A stretch of DNA of 64,000 nt from NCBI GenBank assembly GCA_031276545.1, contig JAISMW010000094.1, positions 5,542 to 69,541 of the forward strand, in the 5' to 3' direction. The notes under the pieces are model-generated. The model saw only the letters and a list, made by a program, of their open reading frames with translations. It was not told where the DNA came from and did no database searches. This DNA is from Tannerellaceae bacterium (GTDB lineage: Bacteria > Bacteroidota > Bacteroidia > Bacteroidales > Tannerellaceae). Below are positions 9,458-17,851 of this stretch, in pieces (position 1 is the first letter of the stretch; each line of letters starts with the position of its first letter). The position numbers and the translations under genes were made by a program.

Positions 9458-9465
9458 TACCTTTG
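9458..9465 (+). promoter_or_regulatory. -7 promoter box of susC2
   Basis: TACCTTTG is an exact TAnnTTTG match. No TTG/TTTG lies at normal -33 spacing (the nearest TTG, 9428-9430, is 27 nt away). This fits an activator-dependent promoter served by the repeat array just upstream. Confidence 0.6.
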
Positions 9466-9543
9466 GGCACCGTCCGACAAGGGAAAACGGATGGACTTTG
9501 TCTGACTATCATACTCGATTTTTTATAATTAACATCATGTACC

Positions 9544-12500
9544 ATGAAAAAAGGTTTTAACTTTTGCAGAACGGCTTGTTGCTGGCTGTTCTTACTGATC
9601 CCCCTCTCCGCAGCGGCTCAACGCGTGACGGTGGGCGGAACGGTTACCGACAAAAACGGTGAAACGCTGATCGGCGTCAATATTGCAGAGAAAGGTACCG
9701 GCAACGGAACCGTCTCCGACGTCGACGGCAAGTATTCCATCAGCGTTGCCCGAGGCGCTACGATCGACTTCTCCTACGTGGGATACATCACCCGGTCGGT
9801 TACCGTCGAGGGCAACACCCGGATCGACGTCAGCCTCGACGAAGATTCGGAAACGCTCGAAGAGGTAGTCGTCATCGGCTACGGCACACAGCGCCGCGAG
9901 GCCGTCACCGGCTCCGTCACCTCCGTGGGCGAAGCCCGAATCAGGGAAGTGCCCGCCACCAACATCACCCAGGCGCTCCAGGGACGGGTAGCCGGGATGG
10001 AAATGTCGCAGACTTCTTCCCGCCCGGGAGCCGAGATGCAAATCCGCATCCGCGGAACACGTTCTCTCAATGCCGGCAACGACCCGCTGCTGGTGCTCGA
10101 CGGGATTCCCTTTGCCGGTAATATCGGCGACATCAATCCCAACACCATCAAGAGCATCGACATCCTGAAAGACGCTTCCGCCACCGCCATCTACGGCTCC
10201 AGAGGGGCCAACGGCGTGATCCTCGTCACCACCTTCCGAGGCTCCGACGCCGTCAGGCCGCAGGTGACCTATTCCGGATACTACGGCGTGCAGGACGTCT
10301 TCGCGCCCTACCCCATGATGAACGGAAAGGAATACGTCGCCCTGCGAGCCGCCGCCGGCATGTATACGAACACCGACGACGAAAGCGATACCACCGACAC
10401 CGACTGGCAAAGCCTCCTCTATCGGACGGGAGCCGTATCCAGCCACGACGTCGGTTTCTCCGGAGGAGCCGGAAAGGGCGGATACAACTTCGGAGCCGGA
10501 TACTATCGGAACCAGGGAGTCGTCCCCACCCAAGACTACACCCGCTACTCCCTGAGGGGGTCATTCGACCAGGAGATTCGAGACGTCTTCCGATTCGGCG
10601 TCACCACCAATTCGTCGTACAGCGTCGGAGCCGGATCGAACGTCGGGCTGTACGGTATCCTGAACTCCTCCCCCATCGCCAGCCCCTACAATGCCGACGG
10701 TTCCTGGAAGCGCACCATCCGGATGCCCCTCGACGAACAATGGGTCTACTCGCGCGACGTCGTGAACGAACTGGCCGACCGCTGGCTGAACGTCAGCAAA
10801 GCCTTCGGATCCTACAACAGCCTCTACGGAGAGGCGAAAATACCCGGAGTGGAAGGGCTTAAATACCGCCTCAACCTCGGTCTCAACTTCCGGACTTCCG
10901 CCGGAGGAGAATACACCGGAGAGGGCGTCAACAGCTCCACCGCTTCCACACCCTCCACGGCCACCATCTCCGCCTCCCTCCGAACCAACTGGGCGGTGGA
11001 AAACCTCCTGACCTACGACCGTACCTTCGCCGAAAAGCATCAGGTGAACGTCGTGGCCATGTACTCCGCCGAACAGACGCACTACAACAGTTCACGCGTG
11101 TCGGCCAAAGACATCCCGGCCGATCACTTCCAGTTCTACAACCTCGGAAGGGCAGACGGAGAGATTACCGTCAATCCCGCGAACCAAGACTACCAGGTGA
11201 GCGGGCTGATCTCCTACATGGGACGCGTGATGTACTCCTACGCCGGACGCTATATGCTCTCCCTCACCATGCGCTCCGACGCTTCCTCCCGCTTGGCGCC
11301 CGGACATCGGTGGCACACCTACCCCGCCGTTTCGGCAGGATGGAACATCAGCGAAGAATCCTTCATGCAAGACCTCGAATGGCTCGACCGACTGAAGATC
11401 CGAGCCGGATACGGACAGACTTCCAATCAATCCGTCGACCCCTACAAAACCCTCGGACTGCTGGACACCCGACCCTACAACTTCGGCTCCGTATACGCCA
11501 CCGGCTACTACGTCTCCCAACTGCCCAATGCCGAACTGGGATGGGAATACTCCCAAACCTGGAACTACGGCATAGACTTCTCCCTGATGGACAACCGACT
11601 CTCCGGCACCCTGGAATACTACGTGCAGAACACCAACGACGTACTCCTCAGCGTAGGACTTCCACGAACCTCCGGAGTGAACAGCTATATGGCCAATATC
11701 GGAGAAACACAAAACAAAGGATTCGAAATCTCCCTTAACGGCCTCATCCTCGACAACCTGAACGGATGGACCTGGGAGGCCGGAATCAACCTCTATTCCA
11801 ACCGCAACAAGCTCCTCAGCCTCGTCTCCGGACAGGAACGCGACGAAGGCAACCAATGGTTCGTAGGACACCCCATCAACGTCATCTACGACTACGAGAA
11901 AATCGGACTCTGGCAGGAAGGCGATCCCTACCTTAATATACTGGAACCGGGCGGCAACGTCGGGATGATCAAAGTAAAATACACCGGCGACTACAACGCC
12001 GACGGCACCCCCGTCCGGCAGATCGGAGCCGACGACCGACAGATCATCAACGTAGAACCCGACTTCCAGGGAGGCTTCAACACCCGCCTCGCCTACCGCG
12101 GATTCGACCTCGGAGCCGTCGGCGTCTTCAAGAGCGGAGGCGTACTGGTAAGCACCCTCTACGCCGCCAACGGATACCTCAACATGATGACCGGCAGAAG
12201 AGGCAACGTGAAGGTAGACTACTGGACCCCCGCCCATACCGACGCCAAATACCCCAAGCCCGGAGGCATGCAGAGCGGCGACAACCCCAAGTACGGCAGT
12301 ACCCTCGGATACTTCGACGCATCCTACCTGAAAGTCCGTACCATCTCCCTCGGATACAGCCTCAACGCCAAGTCCCTGCGGAGCATACACTGCGACGGAC
12401 TGCGCATCTACTGCACCGTACAAAACCCCTTCGTCATCTTCTCGCCCTACCATACCGAATCGGGCATGGACCCCGAAACCAACTCCTACGGCGACGAAAA

Positions 12501-12594
12501 CGTAGCGGTATCCGGTACCCGCCGCATCCTCACCATCGGCACCAACGCGCCGGCAACGAGAAACTATCTGTTCGGAATCAATCTTACTTTCTAA
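9544..12594 (+). CDS. susC: SusC-like TonB-dependent outer-membrane transporter (pair 2)
   Basis: 1016 residues. A signal peptide (about 1-25, ending SAAAQ) is followed by a carboxypeptidase-regulatory-like domain (about 27-100) and EEVVVIGYGT (106-115). The plug carries LLVLDGIPFAGNIGDINPNTI and the SusC hallmark DILKDASATAIYGSRGANGV, followed by the beta-barrel. It should import xylan-derived oligosaccharides, because it is the SusC that leads toward the xylanolytic enzymes and is divergent from the HTCS gene. susD2 begins 12 bp after its stop. It is clearly a paralogue of the first susC, but the two barrels differ, so they need not share a substrate. Confidence 0.93.
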   Translation: MKKGFNFCRTACCWLFLLIPLSAAAQRVTVGGTVTDKNGETLIGVNIAEKGTGNGTVSDVDGKYSISVARGATIDFSYVGYITRSVTVEGNTRIDVSLDEDSETLEEVVVIGYGTQRREAVTGSVTSVGEARIREVPATNITQALQGRVAGMEMSQTSSRPGAEMQIRIRGTRSLNAGNDPLLVLDGIPFAGNIGDINPNTIKSIDILKDASATAIYGSRGANGVILVTTFRGSDAVRPQVTYSGYYGVQDVFAPYPMMNGKEYVALRAAAGMYTNTDDESDTTDTDWQSLLYRTGAVSSHDVGFSGGAGKGGYNFGAGYYRNQGVVPTQDYTRYSLRGSFDQEIRDVFRFGVTTNSSYSVGAGSNVGLYGILNSSPIASPYNADGSWKRTIRMPLDEQWVYSRDVVNELADRWLNVSKAFGSYNSLYGEAKIPGVEGLKYRLNLGLNFRTSAGGEYTGEGVNSSTASTPSTATISASLRTNWAVENLLTYDRTFAEKHQVNVVAMYSAEQTHYNSSRVSAKDIPADHFQFYNLGRADGEITVNPANQDYQVSGLISYMGRVMYSYAGRYMLSLTMRSDASSRLAPGHRWHTYPAVSAGWNISEESFMQDLEWLDRLKIRAGYGQTSNQSVDPYKTLGLLDTRPYNFGSVYATGYYVSQLPNAELGWEYSQTWNYGIDFSLMDNRLSGTLEYYVQNTNDVLLSVGLPRTSGVNSYMANIGETQNKGFEISLNGLILDNLNGWTWEAGINLYSNRNKLLSLVSGQERDEGNQWFVGHPINVIYDYEKIGLWQEGDPYLNILEPGGNVGMIKVKYTGDYNADGTPVRQIGADDRQIINVEPDFQGGFNTRLAYRGFDLGAVGVFKSGGVLVSTLYAANGYLNMMTGRRGNVKVDYWTPAHTDAKYPKPGGMQSGDNPKYGSTLGYFDASYLKVRTISLGYSLNAKSLRSIHCDGLRIYCTVQNPFVIFSPYHTESGMDPETNSYGDENVAVSGTRRILTIGTNAPATRNYLFGINLTF

Positions 12595-12606
12595 TCCCAT
12601 ACCGTC

Positions 12607-14562
12607 ATGAAACATAACAGTATCTTCGCAGGCCTCGCCCTGCTCGCACTCATGCTCGCCACCGCCTGCTCCGACGTATTGGAAGAGCAGCCCAGGGGAA
12701 TCTACGAACCCGGCTACTTCAAAACCGAAAAAGGAGTCCAGGGAGGACTCACCTCCATGTACGCCCATCTACGATACATCTACGGACAGGCCTACTACTA
12801 TAATATATGCCTCACCGGAACAGACGAAGTAACCTGGGCACAAAGCGCCGACAGCAACTTCAAAGACGCCGACCTCACCAGCGGAGGACAGATGACCTCC
12901 TCCTCCAGCCGCGCCGACGTCGTATGGGACGCTGCCTTCCCCAACATCAACACCGCCAGCGGAGTGATCGAAAACGCCATCGAAGTCGGACTCAACCCCG
13001 CCCTCATCGCCGAAGCCCGGTTCTTCCGCGCCTTCGACTACTTCCTGCTCGTGCAGACCTTCGGAGGAGTACCCCTCGACCTGGGAGGAGGAGAACTGAA
13101 GTTCAACACCGCCACCGCACGCGTCTCCACCCGCAACACCGTGCCGGAGGTCTACACCAAGGCTATCTTCCCCGACCTACTCATCGCCGTGAACGACCTC
13201 CCCGATGCACCCCGCGTGACGGGAGGCGTCACCAAAACAGCAGCCAGGCTGCACCTCGCCAAGGCCTACCTCACCTACGCCTGGTGGCTCGAAAACCCCA
13301 ACAACATCCCCACCTATCCCGAAACGCCCAGAGCAGACCCCGACGGACACGACGCCGCCTGGTACTTCCAGCAGGCCTACAACGTAGCCCTCGAAGGAAT
13401 CGACCACCCCGGACCCTTCGGACTCCAACCCACCTTCTACGACGTCAACCTGGCACCGAACGACCGCAACCTCGAAATCCTCCTCTTCGCCGACCATACC
13501 GAATCCAGCGAATTCTACAACGGAGGAAGCCTCACCTACGGATCCGGAAGCGCCCCCGACAACTTCGCCGGATGGATGATGACCTGGAACTACACCAACA
13601 TCCGCAGCGCCACCTCGCCCGACGGCTCCGGAGCCGTCAGCTCCGTACAGCGCGAAGCCGCCCAAGCCCTCGGACGACCCTGGACACGCATGTGCCCCAC
13701 CATCGGCGTGATAGAAAACACCTTTGCCGACAAAACCCGCGACGCACGCTACGACGGCACCTTCACCACCGTCTACCGCGGCAACTGGCCGAAGGGAGGC
13801 GTCGCCGCAACGACACTCTATAACGCCAACAATATGCCGGTCGAACCGGGAGACGCCATCCTCACCTTCCTCGACGAAGAACCCGAAACGCCCATCGCCT
13901 ATCCCCAGGGAACCGGAAGCAACGGCATCGGAGCCGGCACCCTGCCCGACCGAGCCGACTACGTGATCTCCCCCCGCGGAATCAGCCGGCTCACCTATCC
14001 CGGGCTTTGGAAACTCGGCCCCTACCGCACCGACAACGGCAGCGGACTCGGCCAACCCAACGCCGGAAGCACCCGCCCCTTCAACATCGCCAAATTCTCC
14101 GAACTCTACCTCGTCGCCGCCGAAGCAGCCGTGAAGGGAGCCTCCGGAAGCCGCTCCGCCCGCGAACTCGTGAACATCCTCCGCGCACGAGCCGGCAAAT
14201 GGCGCCACCACAACAACGCCAACGTAGCCCTGGAAGCCGACTTCAGCCGCGAACTCACCGAAGCCACCCCCGAAGTCGTCACCATAGACTACATCCTGGA
14301 CGAACGCTCGCGCGAATACTACGCCGAAGGATACCGATGGTTCGACCTCGTGCGCACGCAAACCTGGCAATCCAAAGCCGGCTCCTACGAAATAGGAGGC
14401 GTCAATGCCGGCGACCATACGCCCGCCCTCTACCGCCGAAACATCGAGAGCCACCACTACCTCCGACCCATCCCCCGGGCACAGCTCGACCGACTCGAAA
14501 TGACCGCTGCCGAAAAACTGGCCTATCAAAACCCCGGATATGTCGAAGACTTTGCCGACTGA
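12607..14562 (+). CDS. susD: SusD/RagB-family surface glycan-binding lipoprotein (pair 2)
   Basis: 651 residues, long for a SusD, starting with a lipoprotein signal (LMLATACSD, Cys near 21). Family features include EARFFRAFDYFLLVQTFGGV, KTAARLHLAKAYLTYAWWL, the late FNIAKFSELYLVAAEAAVKG and ILDERSREYYAEGYRWFDLVR. It is the partner of the preceding SusC and a likely surface binder of xylo-oligosaccharides. The extra length lies in loops between the TPR-like helices. After the TGA the same frame stays open into the neighbouring palindrome array, but with no in-frame ATG, so I treat the array as non-coding. Confidence 0.92.
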   Translation: MKHNSIFAGLALLALMLATACSDVLEEQPRGIYEPGYFKTEKGVQGGLTSMYAHLRYIYGQAYYYNICLTGTDEVTWAQSADSNFKDADLTSGGQMTSSSSRADVVWDAAFPNINTASGVIENAIEVGLNPALIAEARFFRAFDYFLLVQTFGGVPLDLGGGELKFNTATARVSTRNTVPEVYTKAIFPDLLIAVNDLPDAPRVTGGVTKTAARLHLAKAYLTYAWWLENPNNIPTYPETPRADPDGHDAAWYFQQAYNVALEGIDHPGPFGLQPTFYDVNLAPNDRNLEILLFADHTESSEFYNGGSLTYGSGSAPDNFAGWMMTWNYTNIRSATSPDGSGAVSSVQREAAQALGRPWTRMCPTIGVIENTFADKTRDARYDGTFTTVYRGNWPKGGVAATTLYNANNMPVEPGDAILTFLDEEPETPIAYPQGTGSNGIGAGTLPDRADYVISPRGISRLTYPGLWKLGPYRTDNGSGLGQPNAGSTRPFNIAKFSELYLVAAEAAVKGASGSRSARELVNILRARAGKWRHHNNANVALEADFSRELTEATPEVVTIDYILDERSREYYAEGYRWFDLVRTQTWQSKAGSYEIGGVNAGDHTPALYRRNIESHHYLRPIPRAQLDRLEMTAAEKLAYQNPGYVEDFAD

Positions 14563-14652
14563 TCACCGCATGAGATCCGCTACGCCGGGAGAACAACTCC
14601 CCACGGTCAGGGAGAACATCCCTTCGGAAAGGGGACCTCCCCCCGGCCTGTT

Positions 14653-15022
14653 GCCGACGTCAACCGCGCTGCGGCTGACGTCAACCGCGCGATTGCCGAC
14701 GTCAACCATGGAAATGCTGACGTCAACCGCGACGATGTTGACGTCAGCACAGCCAATGTTGACGTCAGCAACGGCCATGTTGACGTCAACAATCGTGTGG
14801 TTGACGTCAACACAGCCGCGGTTGACGTCAACATAGCCGCGGTTGACGTCAGCAACGACCGATGTTGACGTCAACATGGCCGATGTTGACGTCAGCAAAG
14901 CCGCGGTTGACGTCAGCAATGGCCGGGTTGACGTCAACAATAGCCGGGTTGACGTCAGCAATGGCCGGGTTGACGTCAACACAGCCGCGGTTGACGTCAG
15001 CAATGACGCAATTGACGTCCGC
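14653..15022. repeat. 18-copy, 21-bp-period palindrome array (core GTTGACGTCAAC)
   Basis: GACGTC cores start at 14656, 14677, 14698, 14719, 14740, 14761, 14782, 14803, 14824, 14845, 14867, 14888, 14909, 14930, 14951, 14972, 14993 and 15014. Every step is 21 bp except one 22-bp step (14845 to 14867). The inner 8-12 bases are palindromic (TGACGTCA, often GTTGACGTCAAC), while the 9-bp linkers vary (ACAGCCGCG, AATGGCCGG and relatives). 21 bp equals two helical turns, so the palindromes face the same side of the helix. Conceptual reading gives heptads (VDVNTAA-like or LTSTxxx) and a closed third frame. The region between susD2 (14562) and the next gene (15135) holds nothing else recognisable. Confidence 0.95.
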
Positions 15023-15134
15023 ACAAGCACGGCCGGCACCGGCAAAGACCATGCCGAAGCCCGCCGTAAGTCTGCGGAAATAAACTGAGAATGAATAGAT
15101 TGCATAAGCATCAAAATCTAAAAAAAATTGATAT

Positions 15135-15833
15135 ATGGAAAAAAAAGCCGATTGGCTTAAACGTAACAACGAAGCGCTGTATCTCCAAGGAGAAGCAACG
15201 TACAATTACATCAATACCGAGCCGCAACGCTCGCGTATGGGATTCAAAAGTGATACGGTGCAGGGAGACTGGTTCGACGACGTATTCGGTCCATCCCTCG
15301 GGGTGTTCCAGACCAAATACGACCTCTGGAAAGACGAAGCCACCCGCACCAAAGTGAAAACAGCCGCGCTGACGGAAGCAAAAAAAGCATTCATCCCCGT
15401 CTACCGCAAGCTGTATACAGGATTCCTCAAGAACAATCCCCTGGTGACGAACGAAGACCTCGTCGCCATGGACCTTCCGGAACGCGGAAGCGGACACAAA
15501 CCCGTTCCCGTCCCTGTGACCCACCCGGTAGCTTATCCCGATACCTCGACGCCTCGACGTATCACGATGAACTATGCCGACAGTTCCGGCGACCACAAAA
15601 AAGCGAAACCCTACGGCGTGCACGGAGCCGAAGTTCGCTGGCAGGTGTTCGACGCCCCGAAAGAAGTCACGCTGGCCGAGCTGAACGAATCCTCGTTCGA
15701 TACGCGCACGCCCATCGTCTTCGACTTTCAGGAAGAACAACGCGGAAAACAACTCTATTACGCCATGCGGTGGGAAAACACCCGCGGCGAGAAAGGCCCC
15801 TTCGGCCTGATAGAGCATATTCAGATTCCGTAA
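15135..15833 (+). CDS. Conserved Bacteroidetes hypothetical protein with an FN3-like C-terminus
   Basis: 232 residues, no signal peptide and no membrane segment, so probably cytoplasmic. The N-terminal half is charged and helical, with several Trp/Tyr residues (WFDDVFGPSLGVFQTKYDLW). A proline-rich linker follows (about 120-140). The C-terminal approximately 70 residues (EVRWQVFDAP ... YYAMRWENTRGEKGPFG) look like a small fibronectin-III-type beta domain seen at the end of other Bacteroidetes hypothetical proteins. I do not recognise a function. It follows the palindrome array, ends at its own terminator, and is not an obvious carbohydrate enzyme despite its position inside the xylan locus. 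A functional link to the array is possible but unproven. Confidence 0.7.
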   Translation: MEKKADWLKRNNEALYLQGEATYNYINTEPQRSRMGFKSDTVQGDWFDDVFGPSLGVFQTKYDLWKDEATRTKVKTAALTEAKKAFIPVYRKLYTGFLKNNPLVTNEDLVAMDLPERGSGHKPVPVPVTHPVAYPDTSTPRRITMNYADSSGDHKKAKPYGVHGAEVRWQVFDAPKEVTLAELNESSFDTRTPIVFDFQEEQRGKQLYYAMRWENTRGEKGPFGLIEHIQIP

Positions 15834-15842
15834 TACCCAACC

Positions 15843-15877
15843 AAACCCGGCAGGAGGCGACTCCTGCCGGGTTTTCT
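15843..15877 (+). terminator. Rho-independent terminator/attenuator inside the xylan locus
   Basis: Perfect 14-bp stem (15843-15856 with 15861-15874), GCGA tetraloop, ending in TTTT. It lies 9 bp after the hypothetical gene and 25 bp before the esterase start, so the enzyme genes need partial read-through or their own promoter. Confidence 0.88.
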
Positions 15878-15901
15878 ATGTACCCCCCAAATCATATCAT
15901 C

Positions 15902-17830
15902 ATGAAAATACATTCCCTCCTTTCCCTCCTTCCCCTTTCCCTCCTTCTTTGCGCCGAAGCCTCCGCCGAAGTACGCTTGCCCGTCCTCCTGAGCAACGGC
16001 ATGATCCTCCAGCGCGACCGCCCCGCCACCCTCCACGGATGGGCTTCGCCCGGACGGACGGTGACCCTCTCCTTCCTCCAAAACGTCCGCCGCACAGTGG
16101 CCGCCGCAGACAGTACCTGGAGCATCACCCTCCCGCCCCAACAGGCCGGAGGCCCCTACTCCCTCGAAGTAGCATGTGGAAACCGCCTGACGATAGACAG
16201 CCTCTTCTTCGGCGACCTCTGGCTCTGCTCCGGGCAATCCAATATGGAGACCCCCGTCTCGCGCGTGATGACCCTCTTCGGCAACGAAATCCGAAATTAC
16301 TCCAACCCCCGCATCCGCTACGTCAAGATACCCCTCGCTTACAATTTCCATGGAGCCCAGTCCGACGTGCCGCCCTGCACCTGGAGCGGCGTCACCCCGG
16401 AAAGCGCCCAAACCATGGCCGCCCTCCCCTACTTCTTCGCCAGAGAAATGTACGAACGAACCGGAATACCCGTAGGCATTATCAACGCCAGCGTAGGCGG
16501 ATCGCCGGCAGAAGCCTGGCTCGGCGAAGAAGCCCTGGCCGGATACCCCGCCCTGCTGAACGATATGCGCATCTGCCGCTCCGACCAATTCATCGCCGAC
16601 ATGCAACGCTACGCCACCCTGCCGGGCAAACGCTGGCACGAGGTGCTCAACGCCGAAGACCCCGGACTCCGGGAAGCATGGGCGTCGCCCGCCCTGGACG
16701 ACGACGGCTGGACGCCCGTCGACCTCTTCGACGCCGGCTGGGGACGCAGCGAAGGCCGCCCCCGCAACGGCTCCCACTGGTTCCGTCGCGAAATAAACGT
16801 CCCCCCCTCCATGACCGGACGAGACGCCATGCTGTACCTGGGACGAATCGCAGACGCAGACTTCGTATACCTCAACGGAGAACTCGTCGGCTCCACCGGC
16901 TACCAATACCCCCCGCGCAACTACCCCCTGAAAGCCGGAAGCCTGAAGCCCGGCCGAAACCTCCTCGCCATCCGCCTGATCAGTCAGGGAGGCTTCCCCG
17001 AATTTGTGGCCGGCAAAACCTACGAAATCCTATCCGGCACGGAACGCATCAACCTCGAAGGCAAATGGAAATACCGCATCGGAGCCCAAATGCCCTTCCT
17101 GACGGGAGGAGGCGTCGCCTTTCAGAACAAACCCGCCGGCCTCTTCAACGCCATGATAGCCCCGCTGTCGCATTTCGCCTTCACCGGAGCTATATGGTAC
17201 CAGGGCGAATCAAACACCGCCAACCACGCCGCCTACCGCGGCCTGATGACCTCCATGATCCAGGGCTGGCGAAGCCTGCTGAAAAACAACCCGGAGCTGC
17301 CCTTCATCATCGTCCAACTACCCAACTACATGCAGCCGGAAATCTTCCAGCCCCGCAGCGACTGGGCAGAACTCCGGGAAGTACAAAGACAACTCGCGCA
17401 GACCATCCCCCACACCGCCCTGGCCGTAGCCATCGACCTCGGTGAAGCCAACGACATTCATCCGCTCAACAAAAAAGACCTGGCACATCGCATCGCCCTG
17501 CAGGCACGCCGGCATATCTACGGCGAAGCGATCGTAAGCGAAGGCCCCATGTTCGAATCCTTCCGTAGAGAAGGCAACCGCCTGATCCTCTCCTTCCGCG
17601 AAGGCTCCGACGACCTGCAGCCCGACAGCCATCTGAAAGGCTTCGCCCTGGCCGGCTCCGACGGCGTTTTCCATCCCGCGGAAGCCGCCGTAGAAGGACG
17701 CAAAGTCATCGTATGGCGTTCCGACCTCCCCGACCCCGAAGCCGTATGCTACGCCTGGGCAAACAATCCCGAAGGAGCCTCCCTCCGGAACCGCTCCGGC
17801 CTGCCGGCCTCCCCCTTCCGGGCTAAATGA
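15902..17830 (+). CDS. Sialate O-acetylesterase-like / CE20-type acetylxylan esterase
   Basis: 642 residues from the ATG at 15902, chosen because MKIHSLLSLLPLSLLLCAEASA is a clear signal peptide and the in-frame extension upstream would cross the terminator. The SGNH-type catalytic domain is split. The nucleophile Ser113 is in CSGQSNME and the Asp/His pair is in DIHP (Asp518, His520). Between them lies a galactose-binding-like beta domain (FRREINVPPSMTGRDAMLYL ... VYLNGELVG, about 285-370). This split layout is shared by sialate O-acetylesterases and the CE20 xylan acetylesterases. In this context removal of O-acetyl groups from xylan is the likely role. It is predicted to be periplasmic and is followed 21 bp later by the large fusion enzyme. 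Confidence 0.85.
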   Translation: MKIHSLLSLLPLSLLLCAEASAEVRLPVLLSNGMILQRDRPATLHGWASPGRTVTLSFLQNVRRTVAAADSTWSITLPPQQAGGPYSLEVACGNRLTIDSLFFGDLWLCSGQSNMETPVSRVMTLFGNEIRNYSNPRIRYVKIPLAYNFHGAQSDVPPCTWSGVTPESAQTMAALPYFFAREMYERTGIPVGIINASVGGSPAEAWLGEEALAGYPALLNDMRICRSDQFIADMQRYATLPGKRWHEVLNAEDPGLREAWASPALDDDGWTPVDLFDAGWGRSEGRPRNGSHWFRREINVPPSMTGRDAMLYLGRIADADFVYLNGELVGSTGYQYPPRNYPLKAGSLKPGRNLLAIRLISQGGFPEFVAGKTYEILSGTERINLEGKWKYRIGAQMPFLTGGGVAFQNKPAGLFNAMIAPLSHFAFTGAIWYQGESNTANHAAYRGLMTSMIQGWRSLLKNNPELPFIIVQLPNYMQPEIFQPRSDWAELREVQRQLAQTIPHTALAVAIDLGEANDIHPLNKKDLAHRIALQARRHIYGEAIVSEGPMFESFRREGNRLILSFREGSDDLQPDSHLKGFALAGSDGVFHPAEAAVEGRKVIVWRSDLPDPEAVCYAWANNPEGASLRNRSGLPASPFRAK

Positions 17831-17851
17831 TATAACAAATAAAAAATTCCC

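Noticed and set aside
14653..15022. CRISPR array
   Set aside because: The 21-bp period leaves only 9-bp linkers that are themselves related. There are no spacers of normal length and no cas genes nearby.
14563..15114. 183-codon - strand open frame through the palindrome array (LTSTxxx/VDVN heptads)
   Set aside because: A 21-bp period without stops keeps any frame open. The frame changes heptad type at the 22-bp step, and no known domain, signal or ribosome site is seen.
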